DNA from: CAYTSW01 sp964440605
GTDB taxonomy: Bacteria; Planctomycetota; Phycisphaerae; Phycisphaerales; UBA1924
Assembly (NCBI GenBank): GCA_964440605.1
Contig: CAYTSW010000010.1
Coordinates: 1-37,583 of the forward strand
Length of the DNA: 37,583 nt
Reading direction: 5' to 3'
The notes beneath the pieces were generated by a model that saw nothing but the letters and a program-made list of their open reading frames with translations, did not search any database and was not told the origin of the DNA. A program made the position numbers and the translations under genes. Below, one piece after another: positions 30,601-37,050 of the stretch (position 1 is the first letter of the stretch; every line of letters starts with the position of its first letter).

Positions 30601-30970
30601 CTTCACCACCTTCGCCCAGTTCCGCTACCTCGAAGGCTTCGACAACACCCGCCTGCGCAGCGGCGTCCGCTACGAGCTCACCCGCAAGTACGCACTGGAA
30701 CTCGCCAACACCTGGGACCTCGACGACAGCGACATCCAACGCCTCGACGCCACCTTCGTCCGACGCTTCCCGCAGTGGACCGTCACCTTCGGCATCGACC
30801 TCGACAACGTCGGCGACCGGGTCGGCTTCGGCGTCACCGCTCGCCCCGCGGGCTTCGCGGGCGAAGAACGCGCTCGCGTCTACACCGACGACGAAGCCCT
30901 CACACCCGATCGCTCCGCGTCGTCTCTGCGACGAGGCCGCGTCGGTGGCCCCTTCGACGCGGGCACCTGA
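27644..30970 (+). CDS. lptD: LptD/OstA-like outer-membrane LPS assembly protein
   Basis: A 1108-residue protein with a signal peptide (about 1-38, ending TSAVAQ). A long N-terminal part (about 40-480) includes OstA-like strands (EADIVTGVYLEGDVSASDGSYTLRGDRFYFD, written here only in part as a pattern). The rest (about 530-1080) is a beta barrel with alternating residues and many Tyr/Trp/Phe, including NNHLIGLEVRGTLNDF, RHIIEPHLTVWQG and RSGVRYELTRKYALELAN. Barrel and OstA modules together point to LptD, which inserts lipopolysaccharide in the outer leaflet. The paired cysteines of E. coli LptD are absent. The start is GTG 27644 directly after an in-frame TGA; no Shine-Dalgarno. It is a single gene; no other lpt gene is here. 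Confidence 0.8.
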   Translation: MLGRGRKRDSGSGALGRHACALLAACGLAAALSTSAVAQDVDDTGLLSAIGRGGVAIDQIDGRAWAGVNAAAPLQTGGIEFAALRAFAWNVGSTRRLVLDADVRVTLASFHFVADRAVVWVEPLEVVDPDAPDTVRDAHQVAVYFERVRTPGVAPGTGLAQQGERLLVTALLAGAPPRLDATVLDEGRPVAVSDAFLADAEARFARHLRRLLGEEVVARPPLRFELPTRAGAERVVAERRDAPIEADALRIERPGGVPLAESARRADEPAFDTRDDVPPYDGPERAPAPAQRLAFSAGEVAYLSPDRVDAALAGAPADEGDTPAGAVALAGGVTVILTPADPVRERGVELRAQRVVIFVREDAADRLLTGSLEADIVTGVYLEGDVSASDGSYTLRGDRFYFDPATRQGIALDAVFSTFDDQRGMPLYVRADEIRQVSERQWRGENVLLANVAFAEPHFAIGVSEVTITRPTPAPSATGRASDAETPPPLVDARGVSFRVGDVPVFGVPRVRGELRPSPLRSVQYENFAGDNAIRTRWDLLQLLGVEIDSGTRAELLLDGFIERGPAVGVDLAWDRPTARGGVFGYGIFDNGEDRLTSGADLKRDDDLRGVITAENAWRVNGEWTIFAEGSYISDEAFIDAFFEREAESRREFINSLYFRRIRNNHLIGLEVRGTLNDFIANEYLLQSQGYTTQRFPELRVAQVGQELFGLFSYTGEARAGLLALSFHEPRLRDIGLDTRARAGQAFGLRPRDRLSDRLEAQGLSESSVFRFDTRHEVSMPLSAGALNIVPFAVGRFTWYDDDFEDFRGDDDLDSHRLWSAAGLRLSTSLVRTDPTFRSQLFDLNGMRHIIEPHLTVWQGASTIDPSELPVYDESVESIADGTVVSFGARQTWQTKRGGALGQYTVDWLVLETTAVYSSDDTPIDSPFGFFYSARPERSNLGDFIQIDGVLRLTNATSLTWDVIHDFENSQTARVAVGGEIDHGRGFTTFAQFRYLEGFDNTRLRSGVRYELTRKYALELANTWDLDDSDIQRLDATFVRRFPQWTVTFGIDLDNVGDRVGFGVTARPAGFAGEERARVYTDDEALTPDRSASSLRRGRVGGPFDAGT

Positions 30971-30994
30971 CCGCTTCGGCGCTGCCAATGAACA

Positions 30995-31024
30995 GGCGGC
31001 GGCTCGGTGTCGCAAGCCGCCGCC
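30995..31024. terminator. Hairpin between convergent lptD and 31051 genes
   Basis: GGCGGCGGCT (30995-31004) pairs perfectly with AGCCGCCGCC (31015-31024) around 10 bases. The minus-strand side is followed by TGTTCATTGG, the plus side by no T-run. It sits in the 80-base gap between two convergent stops and probably ends transcription from both. Confidence 0.65.
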
Positions 31025-31050
31025 CGGGAGGATGTTCTGCACCACGCCTG

Positions 31051-31608
31051 TCAGTCGCGCAGCGGGAAGTGAAATCGCCAGCCATGGCGACGGTCATGGT
31101 CGCGCCGATCGTCGTCGTGACGCCGCCCGGCTGCGCACACGTCGCAGGCGCAGGAGGCCGGGTGCCGATCGGAATGAGGCCGTGCGTAGGGATCGCGGTG
31201 TCGCGGCTCGTGCACCGGCGCGCCCAGATCCGCGACGAGCCGCCCGTTCGGATCGAAGACGCTGACCACCCCCGGCTTGCGTTGCCCGTGCACGCGTTCG
31301 TCGGTCCCCAGCCGCACGCGTGGGCGCTCGTTCCGCCCGAACACGGTGACCTCGCCCGCGGCGTTGAACTCGATGCGCTTGTTCCCGTGCCGATCGAACA
31401 CACGCATGAACGCGCCGTCGCGCGGATGCCCGCGCAGACGCATCGCGAGCCGCCCGCGATGGTCCACGATGTCCAGGCGCTGAGTCGAGATCGCATCGAA
31501 CTCCGCGGTCCGAACGCCGCGCGGGCCCGCCCCCGCGAGCAGGGCGATCGAAGCGAATACCAGGCCGCCGGCGACCATGCCGACGATGAACGTGCGCGTG
31601 CTGTGCAT
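31051..31608 (-). CDS. Membrane-anchored protein with His/Asp/Arg-rich tail
   Basis: A 185-residue protein. An N-terminal hydrophobic helix (FIVGMVAGGLVFASIALLAG) anchors it. Next come short beta repeats of the type 'LDIVDHRGRLAMRL', 'MRVFDRHGNKRIEF', 'VSVFDPNGRLVADL', each a strand-turn-strand with D..G in the turn. The last ~55 residues are rich in His, Asp and Arg and include CACDVC, a possible metal-binding tail. I do not know its function. GGAG lies about 10 bases before ATG 31608; the frame is open further upstream through the dprA promoter but is not coding there. It is divergent from dprA. Confidence 0.75.
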   Translation of the reverse strand: MHSTRTFIVGMVAGGLVFASIALLAGAGPRGVRTAEFDAISTQRLDIVDHRGRLAMRLRGHPRDGAFMRVFDRHGNKRIEFNAAGEVTVFGRNERPRVRLGTDERVHGQRKPGVVSVFDPNGRLVADLGAPVHEPRHRDPYARPHSDRHPASCACDVCAAGRRHDDDRRDHDRRHGWRFHFPLRD

Positions 31609-31732
31609 GATTTGAGGCTCCAAGATGTCGTGCGGCTCGAGGTCGGAGCGGGCGACCGGGAAGGTGCGCCCGCTCCAACCCATCAAGACCGCTCGACCGC
31701 CGATCTGTTCACACGTGTTCGAGAAATATTCC

Positions 31733-31766
31733 TTGACGTTTGGTCTCCGTTTGGTACGCTCGGGGC
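31733..31766 (+). promoter_or_regulatory. dprA promoter, probably leaderless
   Basis: TTGACG (31733-31738), a 16-base spacer and TACGCT (31755-31760) form the best sigma-70-type promoter in the window. The dprA ATG begins 6 bases after the -10 and no Shine-Dalgarno is present. A direct repeat GTTC-N6-GTTC (31707-31720) lies just upstream of the -35 and could be a regulator site. Confidence 0.65.
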
Positions 31767-33029
31767 ATGATCGGGCCGCCTTCCGACTCACACGCCGGGA
31801 CCGACGCCGCCGCACGCCGCGAGCTCGTCCTGTGCCTGCACTTCTGCTCGGGCGTGGGCTCGGTGCTGGGCCGCCGCGTCGCGCAGGCGGTCCGCTCCGT
31901 CGATGACCTGCACGCTGGAGGGACCGACCTGCTGCGGGGGCTGCCGGGCATCGGGAGCCATCGCGCTCGCGCTGTCGTCCAGAGCATCGCCGCCGCTCGG
32001 GCTCGGATCGAGGCGGAACACGCCCTCGCGCGCGATCAGGGCGCCGCCCTTATCGCCTGGGGCGACGCCGACTATCCGCCTCTGCTCGCCGAACTGCCCG
32101 ACGCGCCACTCGCCCTGTTCGTACGAGGGCGCCTCACCCCGACGGACGATCGAGGCCAGCGCCGCGCCTTCGGCGTTGCCATGGTCGGCTCGCGACGCGC
32201 GACGGCCTACGGCATCGAACAGACCGAACGCTTCGCCGCCGCCCTCGCCGGAGCTGGGCTCGACATCATCTCCGGCGGCGCCCGCGGCATCGACGCCGCC
32301 GCCCACCGCGCCGCACTCCGCGCGGGCGGACGCACCATCGCCGTCATGGGCTGCGGCCTCGCACGCTGCTACCCGCCCGAACATGCCTCGCTCTACGACG
32401 AGATCGTCGAACGCGGCGGCGCCGTCGTCAGCGAGCTCCCTATGAACACCGAGCCCCACGCGCGACACTTTCCCGAACGCAACCGCATCATCTCCGGCCT
32501 CTCCCTCGGCGTGCTCGTCATGGAAGCCCCCCGCGCCTCGGGCGCCCTCATCACCGCCCGCCTCGCCGTCGAGCAGCACGGCCGCGAGGTCATGGCCCTG
32601 CACGGGCGCGTCGACAGCCCCGCTTCCGAAGGCTGCCTCGAGCTCATCAAACAGGGCGGCGCCGCGATGGTCACCAGCCCCGCCGACGTGATCGACGCCC
32701 TCGAACTCCCCGCCCGCCACGTCCACCAGGGCACCCACGCCGCCCGCTTTTCGGGAGTTGACCAGCCCCTGCTCGACGGCATCCAGCCGTCGCCCGCCAA
32801 TGGCGTAGCGGCCCCCGTGGCTGAGCCCGCACCGGTTGTGGTCGATCTCACCGACCGCCAGCGTCTCATCGTCGAGGCCCTCGCCGAGCCGCGGTCCATC
32901 GAGTCCCTCAGCCGCGCCGTCGAGCTCGCGCTCCCTCAGCTCCAGGCCGAGCTCACGATGCTCGAGCTCAAGCGCGTCATCCAGCGCGACGGTTCAGTCG
33001 TGCGACGGCGCACGCTGAACACGCGCTGA
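31767..33029 (+). CDS. dprA: DNA processing protein DprA
   Basis: A 420-residue DprA that loads RecA on single-stranded DNA taken up in transformation. A helix-hairpin-helix stretch (LLRGLPGIGSHRARAV, about 55-70) comes first. The Rossmann-like core (about 95-310) has AMVGSRRATAYG, ISGGARGIDAAAHRAAL, VMGCGLARCYPPEHASLY, HFPERNRIISGLS and GALITARLAVEQ. A winged-helix C-terminus follows (LTDRQRLIVEALAEP to LELKRVIQRDGS). I chose ATG 31767 because the promoter ends 6 bases before it; the frame is open 9 codons earlier. The presence suggests natural competence or recombination, though other com genes are not in the window. Confidence 0.96.
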   Translation: MIGPPSDSHAGTDAAARRELVLCLHFCSGVGSVLGRRVAQAVRSVDDLHAGGTDLLRGLPGIGSHRARAVVQSIAAARARIEAEHALARDQGAALIAWGDADYPPLLAELPDAPLALFVRGRLTPTDDRGQRRAFGVAMVGSRRATAYGIEQTERFAAALAGAGLDIISGGARGIDAAAHRAALRAGGRTIAVMGCGLARCYPPEHASLYDEIVERGGAVVSELPMNTEPHARHFPERNRIISGLSLGVLVMEAPRASGALITARLAVEQHGREVMALHGRVDSPASEGCLELIKQGGAAMVTSPADVIDALELPARHVHQGTHAARFSGVDQPLLDGIQPSPANGVAAPVAEPAPVVVDLTDRQRLIVEALAEPRSIESLSRAVELALPQLQAELTMLELKRVIQRDGSVVRRRTLNTR

Positions 33030-33052
33030 CACCCGCCGCCCCCGCATACCCT
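33026..33052 (+). promoter_or_regulatory. Candidate leaderless promoter of the dnaJ-type gene
   Basis: CTGACA (33026-33031) overlaps the dprA stop codon, and TACCCT (33047-33052) follows after 15 bases. The ATG is 7 bases downstream and has no Shine-Dalgarno. The spacer is short, so this is tentative. Confidence 0.4.
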
Positions 33053-33059
33053 TTGGGCC

Positions 33060-34031
33060 ATGCCTGCGCAGCGTGACTATTACGAGATCCTGGGCGTCGC
33101 CCGCGGCGCCACCGAGGACGAGATCAAGGCGGCGTACCGCAAGCTCGCGCGCCAACTCCACCCCGACGTCAGCAAGGCGCCGGACGCCGCCGAAAAGTTC
33201 CGCGAAGCCACCGAGGCCTACGACGTCCTCTCCGACCCCGACCAACGCAAGAAGTACGACCGCTTCGGGCACGCCGGACCCGGCATGGGCGGCGGCGCTC
33301 ACGCGGGCGGAACCGCTGGCGGACGCCAGTGGTCCCACATCGACCCCGAACACATGGACCTCGGCTCCATCTTCGAAGAGATGTTCGGCGGCGGCGCTCG
33401 TCGCGGCGGGTCACCGTTCGGAGGATTCGGAGGCATGGGCGGCGGCGGCGTTGGCAACCGCGCCCGCGCCCAGAGCCAGCCCGCACGCGGTCGCGACCTC
33501 GTCCGCGAAGTCGACGTCGACTTCATGACCGCCGCCCTCGGCGGCTCCGTCTCCCTCCGCGTGCGCCGAGGCGGCGCCATGCAGTCCATTGATGTCAAGA
33601 TCCCCAAGGGCGCTGACAACGGACAGAAGCTCCGCGTCCGCGGCGCGGGCGCTCCCTCCGCAGGAGGCGGGCCTCCCGGCGACCTCATCCTCACCGTCAA
33701 GGTCCAGCCCCACCCCCTCTTCCAACGAGACGGGCTCGACGTCACCCTGGAGCTCCCCCTCACCATCGCCGAAGCCGCCCTCGGCGCCACGGTCACCGTC
33801 CCCACCCTCAGCGGCAAGAAGGCCACCCTCACCATCCCCCCGGGCACCTCCTCCGGCAGCAAGCTCCGCCTCCGCGGGCAGGGCCTCAGCGAGACGTCGG
33901 TCAAAGCGGGCGACCTCATCGTCATCGCCAAAGTCATGGCCCCCAAGTCCCTGTCCGAGAACGACCGCAAGATGCTCGAAGAACTCGCCCCCCGCCTCGA
34001 GCCGGTCCGCGAGGGGTCGCGGTGGCCCTGA
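33060..34031 (+). CDS. cbpA: DnaJ/CbpA-type J-domain co-chaperone without zinc finger
   Basis: A 323-residue class B J-protein. The J domain (about 5-70) has YYEILGVARGATEDEIKAAY and the HPD motif (34-36) needed to stimulate DnaK. A Gly-rich linker (about 72-140, GGFGGMGGGGVG) leads straight to the two C-terminal substrate-binding beta domains (GRDLVREVDVDF, DVKIPKGADNGQKLRVRG, GDLILTVKVQPHPLFQRDG). The four CxxCxGxG zinc motifs of DnaJ are absent and no Cys is seen. It lies 30 bases after dprA. dnaK and grpE are not here. The assignment as CbpA type is by domain layout. Confidence 0.9.
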   Translation: MPAQRDYYEILGVARGATEDEIKAAYRKLARQLHPDVSKAPDAAEKFREATEAYDVLSDPDQRKKYDRFGHAGPGMGGGAHAGGTAGGRQWSHIDPEHMDLGSIFEEMFGGGARRGGSPFGGFGGMGGGGVGNRARAQSQPARGRDLVREVDVDFMTAALGGSVSLRVRRGGAMQSIDVKIPKGADNGQKLRVRGAGAPSAGGGPPGDLILTVKVQPHPLFQRDGLDVTLELPLTIAEAALGATVTVPTLSGKKATLTIPPGTSSGSKLRLRGQGLSETSVKAGDLIVIAKVMAPKSLSENDRKMLEELAPRLEPVREGSRWP

Positions 34032-34190
34032 CTGGTCGAAAGCAGGAGTGTCAGCGCGGGTTCAGCCGAGCGCTACGATGGGGCGACGCAATGGCCGCTC
34101 GGGCATCGCGTTGCGCGTGCAGTCGGTGGGGCGGGACGGTATCGTTACGCCCGGGTCCCCGCGGGCCGAGATGAGCGGGGCAACGCACGG

Positions 34191-34523
34191 ATGGTGACAA
34201 ACATGCTCTCGACCGCAACCAGCGTCGCGCTGACCCTCGGGTTCCTGGGCCTGCCCGGACACCTTGAGTTTGTGATCATCGGTCTGATCGCCCTGCTCCT
34301 GTTCGGGAGGCGTTTGCCCGAGGTTGCCCGATCCATGGGCAGCGCGATCGTCGAGTTCAAGCGAGGCGTCAAAGGCATCACCGAGGACATCGATTCGGAA
34401 TCCTCCAAGGGCGCAGCGTCGAAAGCCGAATCGTCACGCGAACTGCCCGAAGAGTCTTCCACCGAAGAACGTCGGACCGTGGCGCGTGGCGAAGCGGAGG
34501 CGACCCCCCACCCGGGCGCCTGA
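34191..34523 (+). CDS. tatA: Sec-independent translocase TatA/TatE
   Basis: A 110-residue protein. One N-terminal transmembrane helix (LEFVIIGLIALLLFG) is followed by FGRRLPEVARSMGSAIVEFK, the TatA hinge and amphipathic helix. The tail is acidic and Ser/Glu-rich. TatA forms the pore for folded twin-arginine proteins. The N-terminus has a longer lead (MVTNMLSTATSVALTLGFLGL) with possible starts at 34191 and 34203; that lead is unusual for TatA. No Shine-Dalgarno is evident. TATCGT (34140-34145) or TACGAT (34074-34079) may be the -10. tatC is not adjacent. Confidence 0.93.
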   Translation: MVTNMLSTATSVALTLGFLGLPGHLEFVIIGLIALLLFGRRLPEVARSMGSAIVEFKRGVKGITEDIDSESSKGAASKAESSRELPEESSTEERRTVARGEAEATPHPGA

Positions 34524-34577
34524 GTTCCCTTCCGTCGCCCTTCCCGGCGTGACCCCGATTCAGGACGGCCGCTCGGT

Positions 34578-35087
34578 GTGATTCTCCTGCCGCTGTACGC
34601 CGCCATCGTCTGGATCACGCTCTACATGCTGCGTCAGCGGTGGCTCCAGGCGTTCGTCATGCTCGCCTCGCTCGCACCAGTCAGCCTCGTCTCGCACGTC
34701 TGCGTCTGGCACATCTCCCTCCCGCCCGGCGAGCCCCGGCCCGTCTGGCTCTACTTCGTCTCCGCCGCCTACGCGGGCCTCCTGCTGATCGTCGGTCTCA
34801 CCATCGTCATCGCCAAGCCCCGCGCGCATCATCTCTGCCACAAGTGCGCCTACGACCTCTCCGGCTCCGAAATCGGCATCTGCCCCGAGTGCGGCACGCC
34901 CGTCCGTTGCCGGCGCTGCCACCACGAACTCACCTCTGACACGTTCGAACCCTGCCGCCACTGCGGCGAGCCCTTCCCCTCCTTCGAACCCGTCACCCTC
35001 ACGCGTGACGACCCCGAGGACGTCCACCTCGACGCCCACGAACGCATCCGCCGATTCGTGCAGCAGCGAAGCGACGAAGCGACGTAA
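34578..35087 (+). CDS. Membrane protein with double zinc ribbon
   Basis: A 169-residue protein. Two hydrophobic helices (about 3-18 with a weaker one at 24-44, and 56-79) precede a cytoplasmic domain with four Cys pairs: Cys87/90 (CHKC), 102/105 (CPEC), 111/114 (CRRC) and 126/129 (CRHC). The first reads CHKCAYDLSGSEIGICPECG, a pattern common in planctomycete proteins. Each ribbon could hold one zinc ion. No catalytic motif is seen, and the role is unknown; it might bind nucleic acid or a protein at the membrane. The start is GTG 34578, 54 bases after tatA on the same strand. Confidence 0.75.
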   Translation: MILLPLYAAIVWITLYMLRQRWLQAFVMLASLAPVSLVSHVCVWHISLPPGEPRPVWLYFVSAAYAGLLLIVGLTIVIAKPRAHHLCHKCAYDLSGSEIGICPECGTPVRCRRCHHELTSDTFEPCRHCGEPFPSFEPVTLTRDDPEDVHLDAHERIRRFVQQRSDEAT

Positions 35088-35135
35088 CGACGAAGTAGAC
35101 GCCCCCGCCCCCCCGGATGCCCGGCTCCAGAGAAA

Positions 35136-35224
35136 GGGTGCCCGGCTACTGCGCAGCAGAAGCCGGGCAGGCGTGTTCAACACGTAGACGTCCGGGTTCG
35201 GCTGCGCCGTACCCGGGCACCCCA
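35136..35224 (+). repeat. Intergenic inverted repeat, family A
   Basis: The left arm GGGTGCCCGGCTACTGCGCA (continuing to 35167) and the right arm at 35192-35224 (CCGGGTTCGGCTGCGCCGTA and on) are imperfect inverted copies of about 31 bases around a 24-base loop. The same two arms recur at 36807-36895. It lies between two convergent stops. Confidence 0.75.
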
Positions 35225-35236
35225 GTCACCCTTCCT

Positions 35237-36529
35237 TCACCGCATCCGCCCCCGCCAACGCCGTTCGTACGCCTCGGCGTCCCCGAAGTGCCGCTCGAAC
35301 AGCTCCACCAGCCGCGCCTCGGTCAACGCCGACGCCCGCTCCCGCGCGATGTCGTCCAGCAGCGCCGCCAGCTTCTCGCGGTCGTACCGGAACACATCGC
35401 GGAACAGGGCATACGCCTGCGCGTACATCCGCCGGATCGTCCGCTCGTCGCCCGCCGGCGGATGGACCAACCCCACGAACTCCCGCAGCGGGATGAGTCC
35501 GTCCGCCCCCACGATCGCGTCGAACTGCTCCTCGCGTTCCTCCGTCGGCGCGTCGGGGCCGAACGTCCGCGTCGGGTCGTGCGTCTCGAAGTTCGTCGCC
35601 AGCCCTTCGGTCACCCAGAAAGGATAGTGCCGGGACCGCAGTTGAATCCCCGCATTGAACGCCACGAGGTGCGCCGCCTCGTGCACCGCCTTGGCGTCGG
35701 CCGTGAGCCCAAGCTCCGCGCTGATCCGCCGCCGCTCGTCTTCCACCGCCTCCGCCAGCGCCGAGGCCTGATCGCGAAGCTGTTCCGCCGCCTCGCGCTC
35801 ATACTCCGAGCCGCGGCTGAGCTCCCCCGCCCGCTCGCGCGCGTCCCGCGCCGCCCGCGCCCGCTCCTCCATCGAGGCGTGCGCGCTCGCCGCGAGCGGC
35901 CCGGTCGCGTCGTCGTAGAACACCGCGTGGTTCGGCAGGGTCGCGTAGTACCCCGCGACCCACGCCGCCTCCACGCCGTCGTGCCGCGCCGCAAACGCGC
36001 GGTAGTCCGCATGCTCGGCGAACAGCAGCACGAGCAGCTTGTGCTCCGGCGGCCGCGCCGGCAGGTTCGCGCGACGCGCAAACCGCAGCACCATGTCGTA
36101 TGTCCGCTCCAGTAGGCGCTCGCGCTCGCGCGCCCAACTCGGGGCGGCGTCCGTCAGGATCACGAAGTGCCGAGTCTCCACCCGGCGGAACTCAGCCCCG
36201 AACATCGCTTCGAGATGCCCGTGCACACGCGTCACCGCCTCGACGTCCGCGACGAGATCGACGCCCACATCTTCGTGCAGGCGCGTGAGCTCCGCGGCTG
36301 CGCCGCGATGTGTCGGGGCCGCCGCCAGCGCTCCGCGCAACGCCGTGATCGCCTCGGCGTACGCCCGCTCAGCCACGAACCCCGCCGCGCGATCCACGAG
36401 CGTCCCGGCAATCTGCTCGGGCGATCGCCGCTCGTCACGCACGCCCGGCTCACCCGAAGCAGCGGGGGGCGGCAACAGCGCGGCACTCGCGACAGCAGCA
36501 ACCGCACACACCAGCAGCCAGCGCGTCAT
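35237..36529 (-). CDS. Exported HEAAH metalloprotease-like protein (DUF1570-like)
   Basis: A 430-residue protein with a signal peptide (MTRWLLVCAVAAVASAALLP). A TPR-like helical part (about 35-85) is followed by EFRRVETRHFVILTDA, the hallmark of planctomycete DUF1570 proteins. The HEAAH motif (283-287) and WVTEGLATNFE (305-315) give a gluzincin-like zinc site with two His and a downstream Glu. A charged coiled-coil insertion (about 218-270) precedes the motif. It probably works outside the cytoplasm; whether it is an active protease is unknown. I chose ATG 36529 for the signal peptide; GGAGG directly abuts it and GAGGA is a better-spaced option. The frame is open 28 codons earlier. Confidence 0.85.
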   Translation of the reverse strand: MTRWLLVCAVAAVASAALLPPPAASGEPGVRDERRSPEQIAGTLVDRAAGFVAERAYAEAITALRGALAAAPTHRGAAAELTRLHEDVGVDLVADVEAVTRVHGHLEAMFGAEFRRVETRHFVILTDAAPSWARERERLLERTYDMVLRFARRANLPARPPEHKLLVLLFAEHADYRAFAARHDGVEAAWVAGYYATLPNHAVFYDDATGPLAASAHASMEERARAARDARERAGELSRGSEYEREAAEQLRDQASALAEAVEDERRRISAELGLTADAKAVHEAAHLVAFNAGIQLRSRHYPFWVTEGLATNFETHDPTRTFGPDAPTEEREEQFDAIVGADGLIPLREFVGLVHPPAGDERTIRRMYAQAYALFRDVFRYDREKLAALLDDIARERASALTEARLVELFERHFGDAEAYERRWRGRMR

Positions 36530-36745
36530 CCTCCGGTCCTCCCGCGGCCCGCCGCTCGAAGACACGCCAGAGGCCCGCTCTCCTCCGGCGGGCCCCCGAC
36601 GTCTCCCGTGCATCGGCCCACCACCTCAACACATTGAGCCTGCACGAGATAGAGACCCCCGGTCTACCGCATAACGGCGCGGACTGGGGGATCAACAACG
36701 GTGACGCGAGCGCCGCCCAGCAGTCCTTCTCGGACGGACGTCTCC

Positions 36746-36797
36746 GGGTGCCGGGCTATTGCGAAGCGGGTGCCCAGGTTCGGCTCGGGTGCCCCTC
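36746..36797 (+). repeat. Decayed copy of intergenic repeat A
   Basis: GGGTGCCGGGCTATTGCGAA and AGGTTCGGCTCGGGTGCCCC resemble the two arms of the family A element with several changes and a shortened loop. It lies directly before the intact copy, suggesting repeated insertion at one place or local duplication. 36530-36745 holds nothing else I can name. Confidence 0.5.
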
Positions 36798-36806
36798 CTA
36801 TGGCTC

Positions 36807-36957
36807 GGGTGCCCGGCTACTGCGCAGCAGAAGCCGGTCCAGCGTCCATTCTTCACGACCAACGCCGGGTTCTGCTGCGCCGTACCCGGGCACCCCCGGT
36901 CCCACTCGGTCTTCCCATTTCTTCTGCCGCTTCGTCTCTGCGTCTCTTGCCCGTCCG
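36807..36957 (+). repeat. Family A inverted repeat with pyrimidine-rich tail, upstream of nuoB
   Basis: The arms at 36807-36836 and 36864-36895 are nearly complementary over about 31 bases (a few mismatches) around a 27-base loop. A C/T-rich tail follows (36896-36957) with CTTCTGCCGCTTCGTCTCTG and CGTCTCTTGCCCG, like the tail after the family B palindromes. It points at nuoB, 93 bases away. Confidence 0.7.
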
Positions 36958-37050
36958 CATCGCCCACCTCCTTCCCACCGAATAGCATCGCCCATCCTCC
37001 GTCCTCCGGAGGACCGAGCCGATTCCGACCTTGGAAAGGGTGTTTGGCGT

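Noticed and set aside
28467..31265. 932-codon plus-strand frame overlapping lptD
   Set aside because: It is almost wholly Ser/Pro/Ala/Thr/Arg, the typical shifted-frame product of GC-rich DNA; the lptD frame has signal peptide and barrel features.
35117..36115. Plus-strand frame starting in the family A repeat (VPGYCAAEAG...)
   Set aside because: It runs through an intergenic repeat and antisense to the HEAAH protein; no coding evidence.
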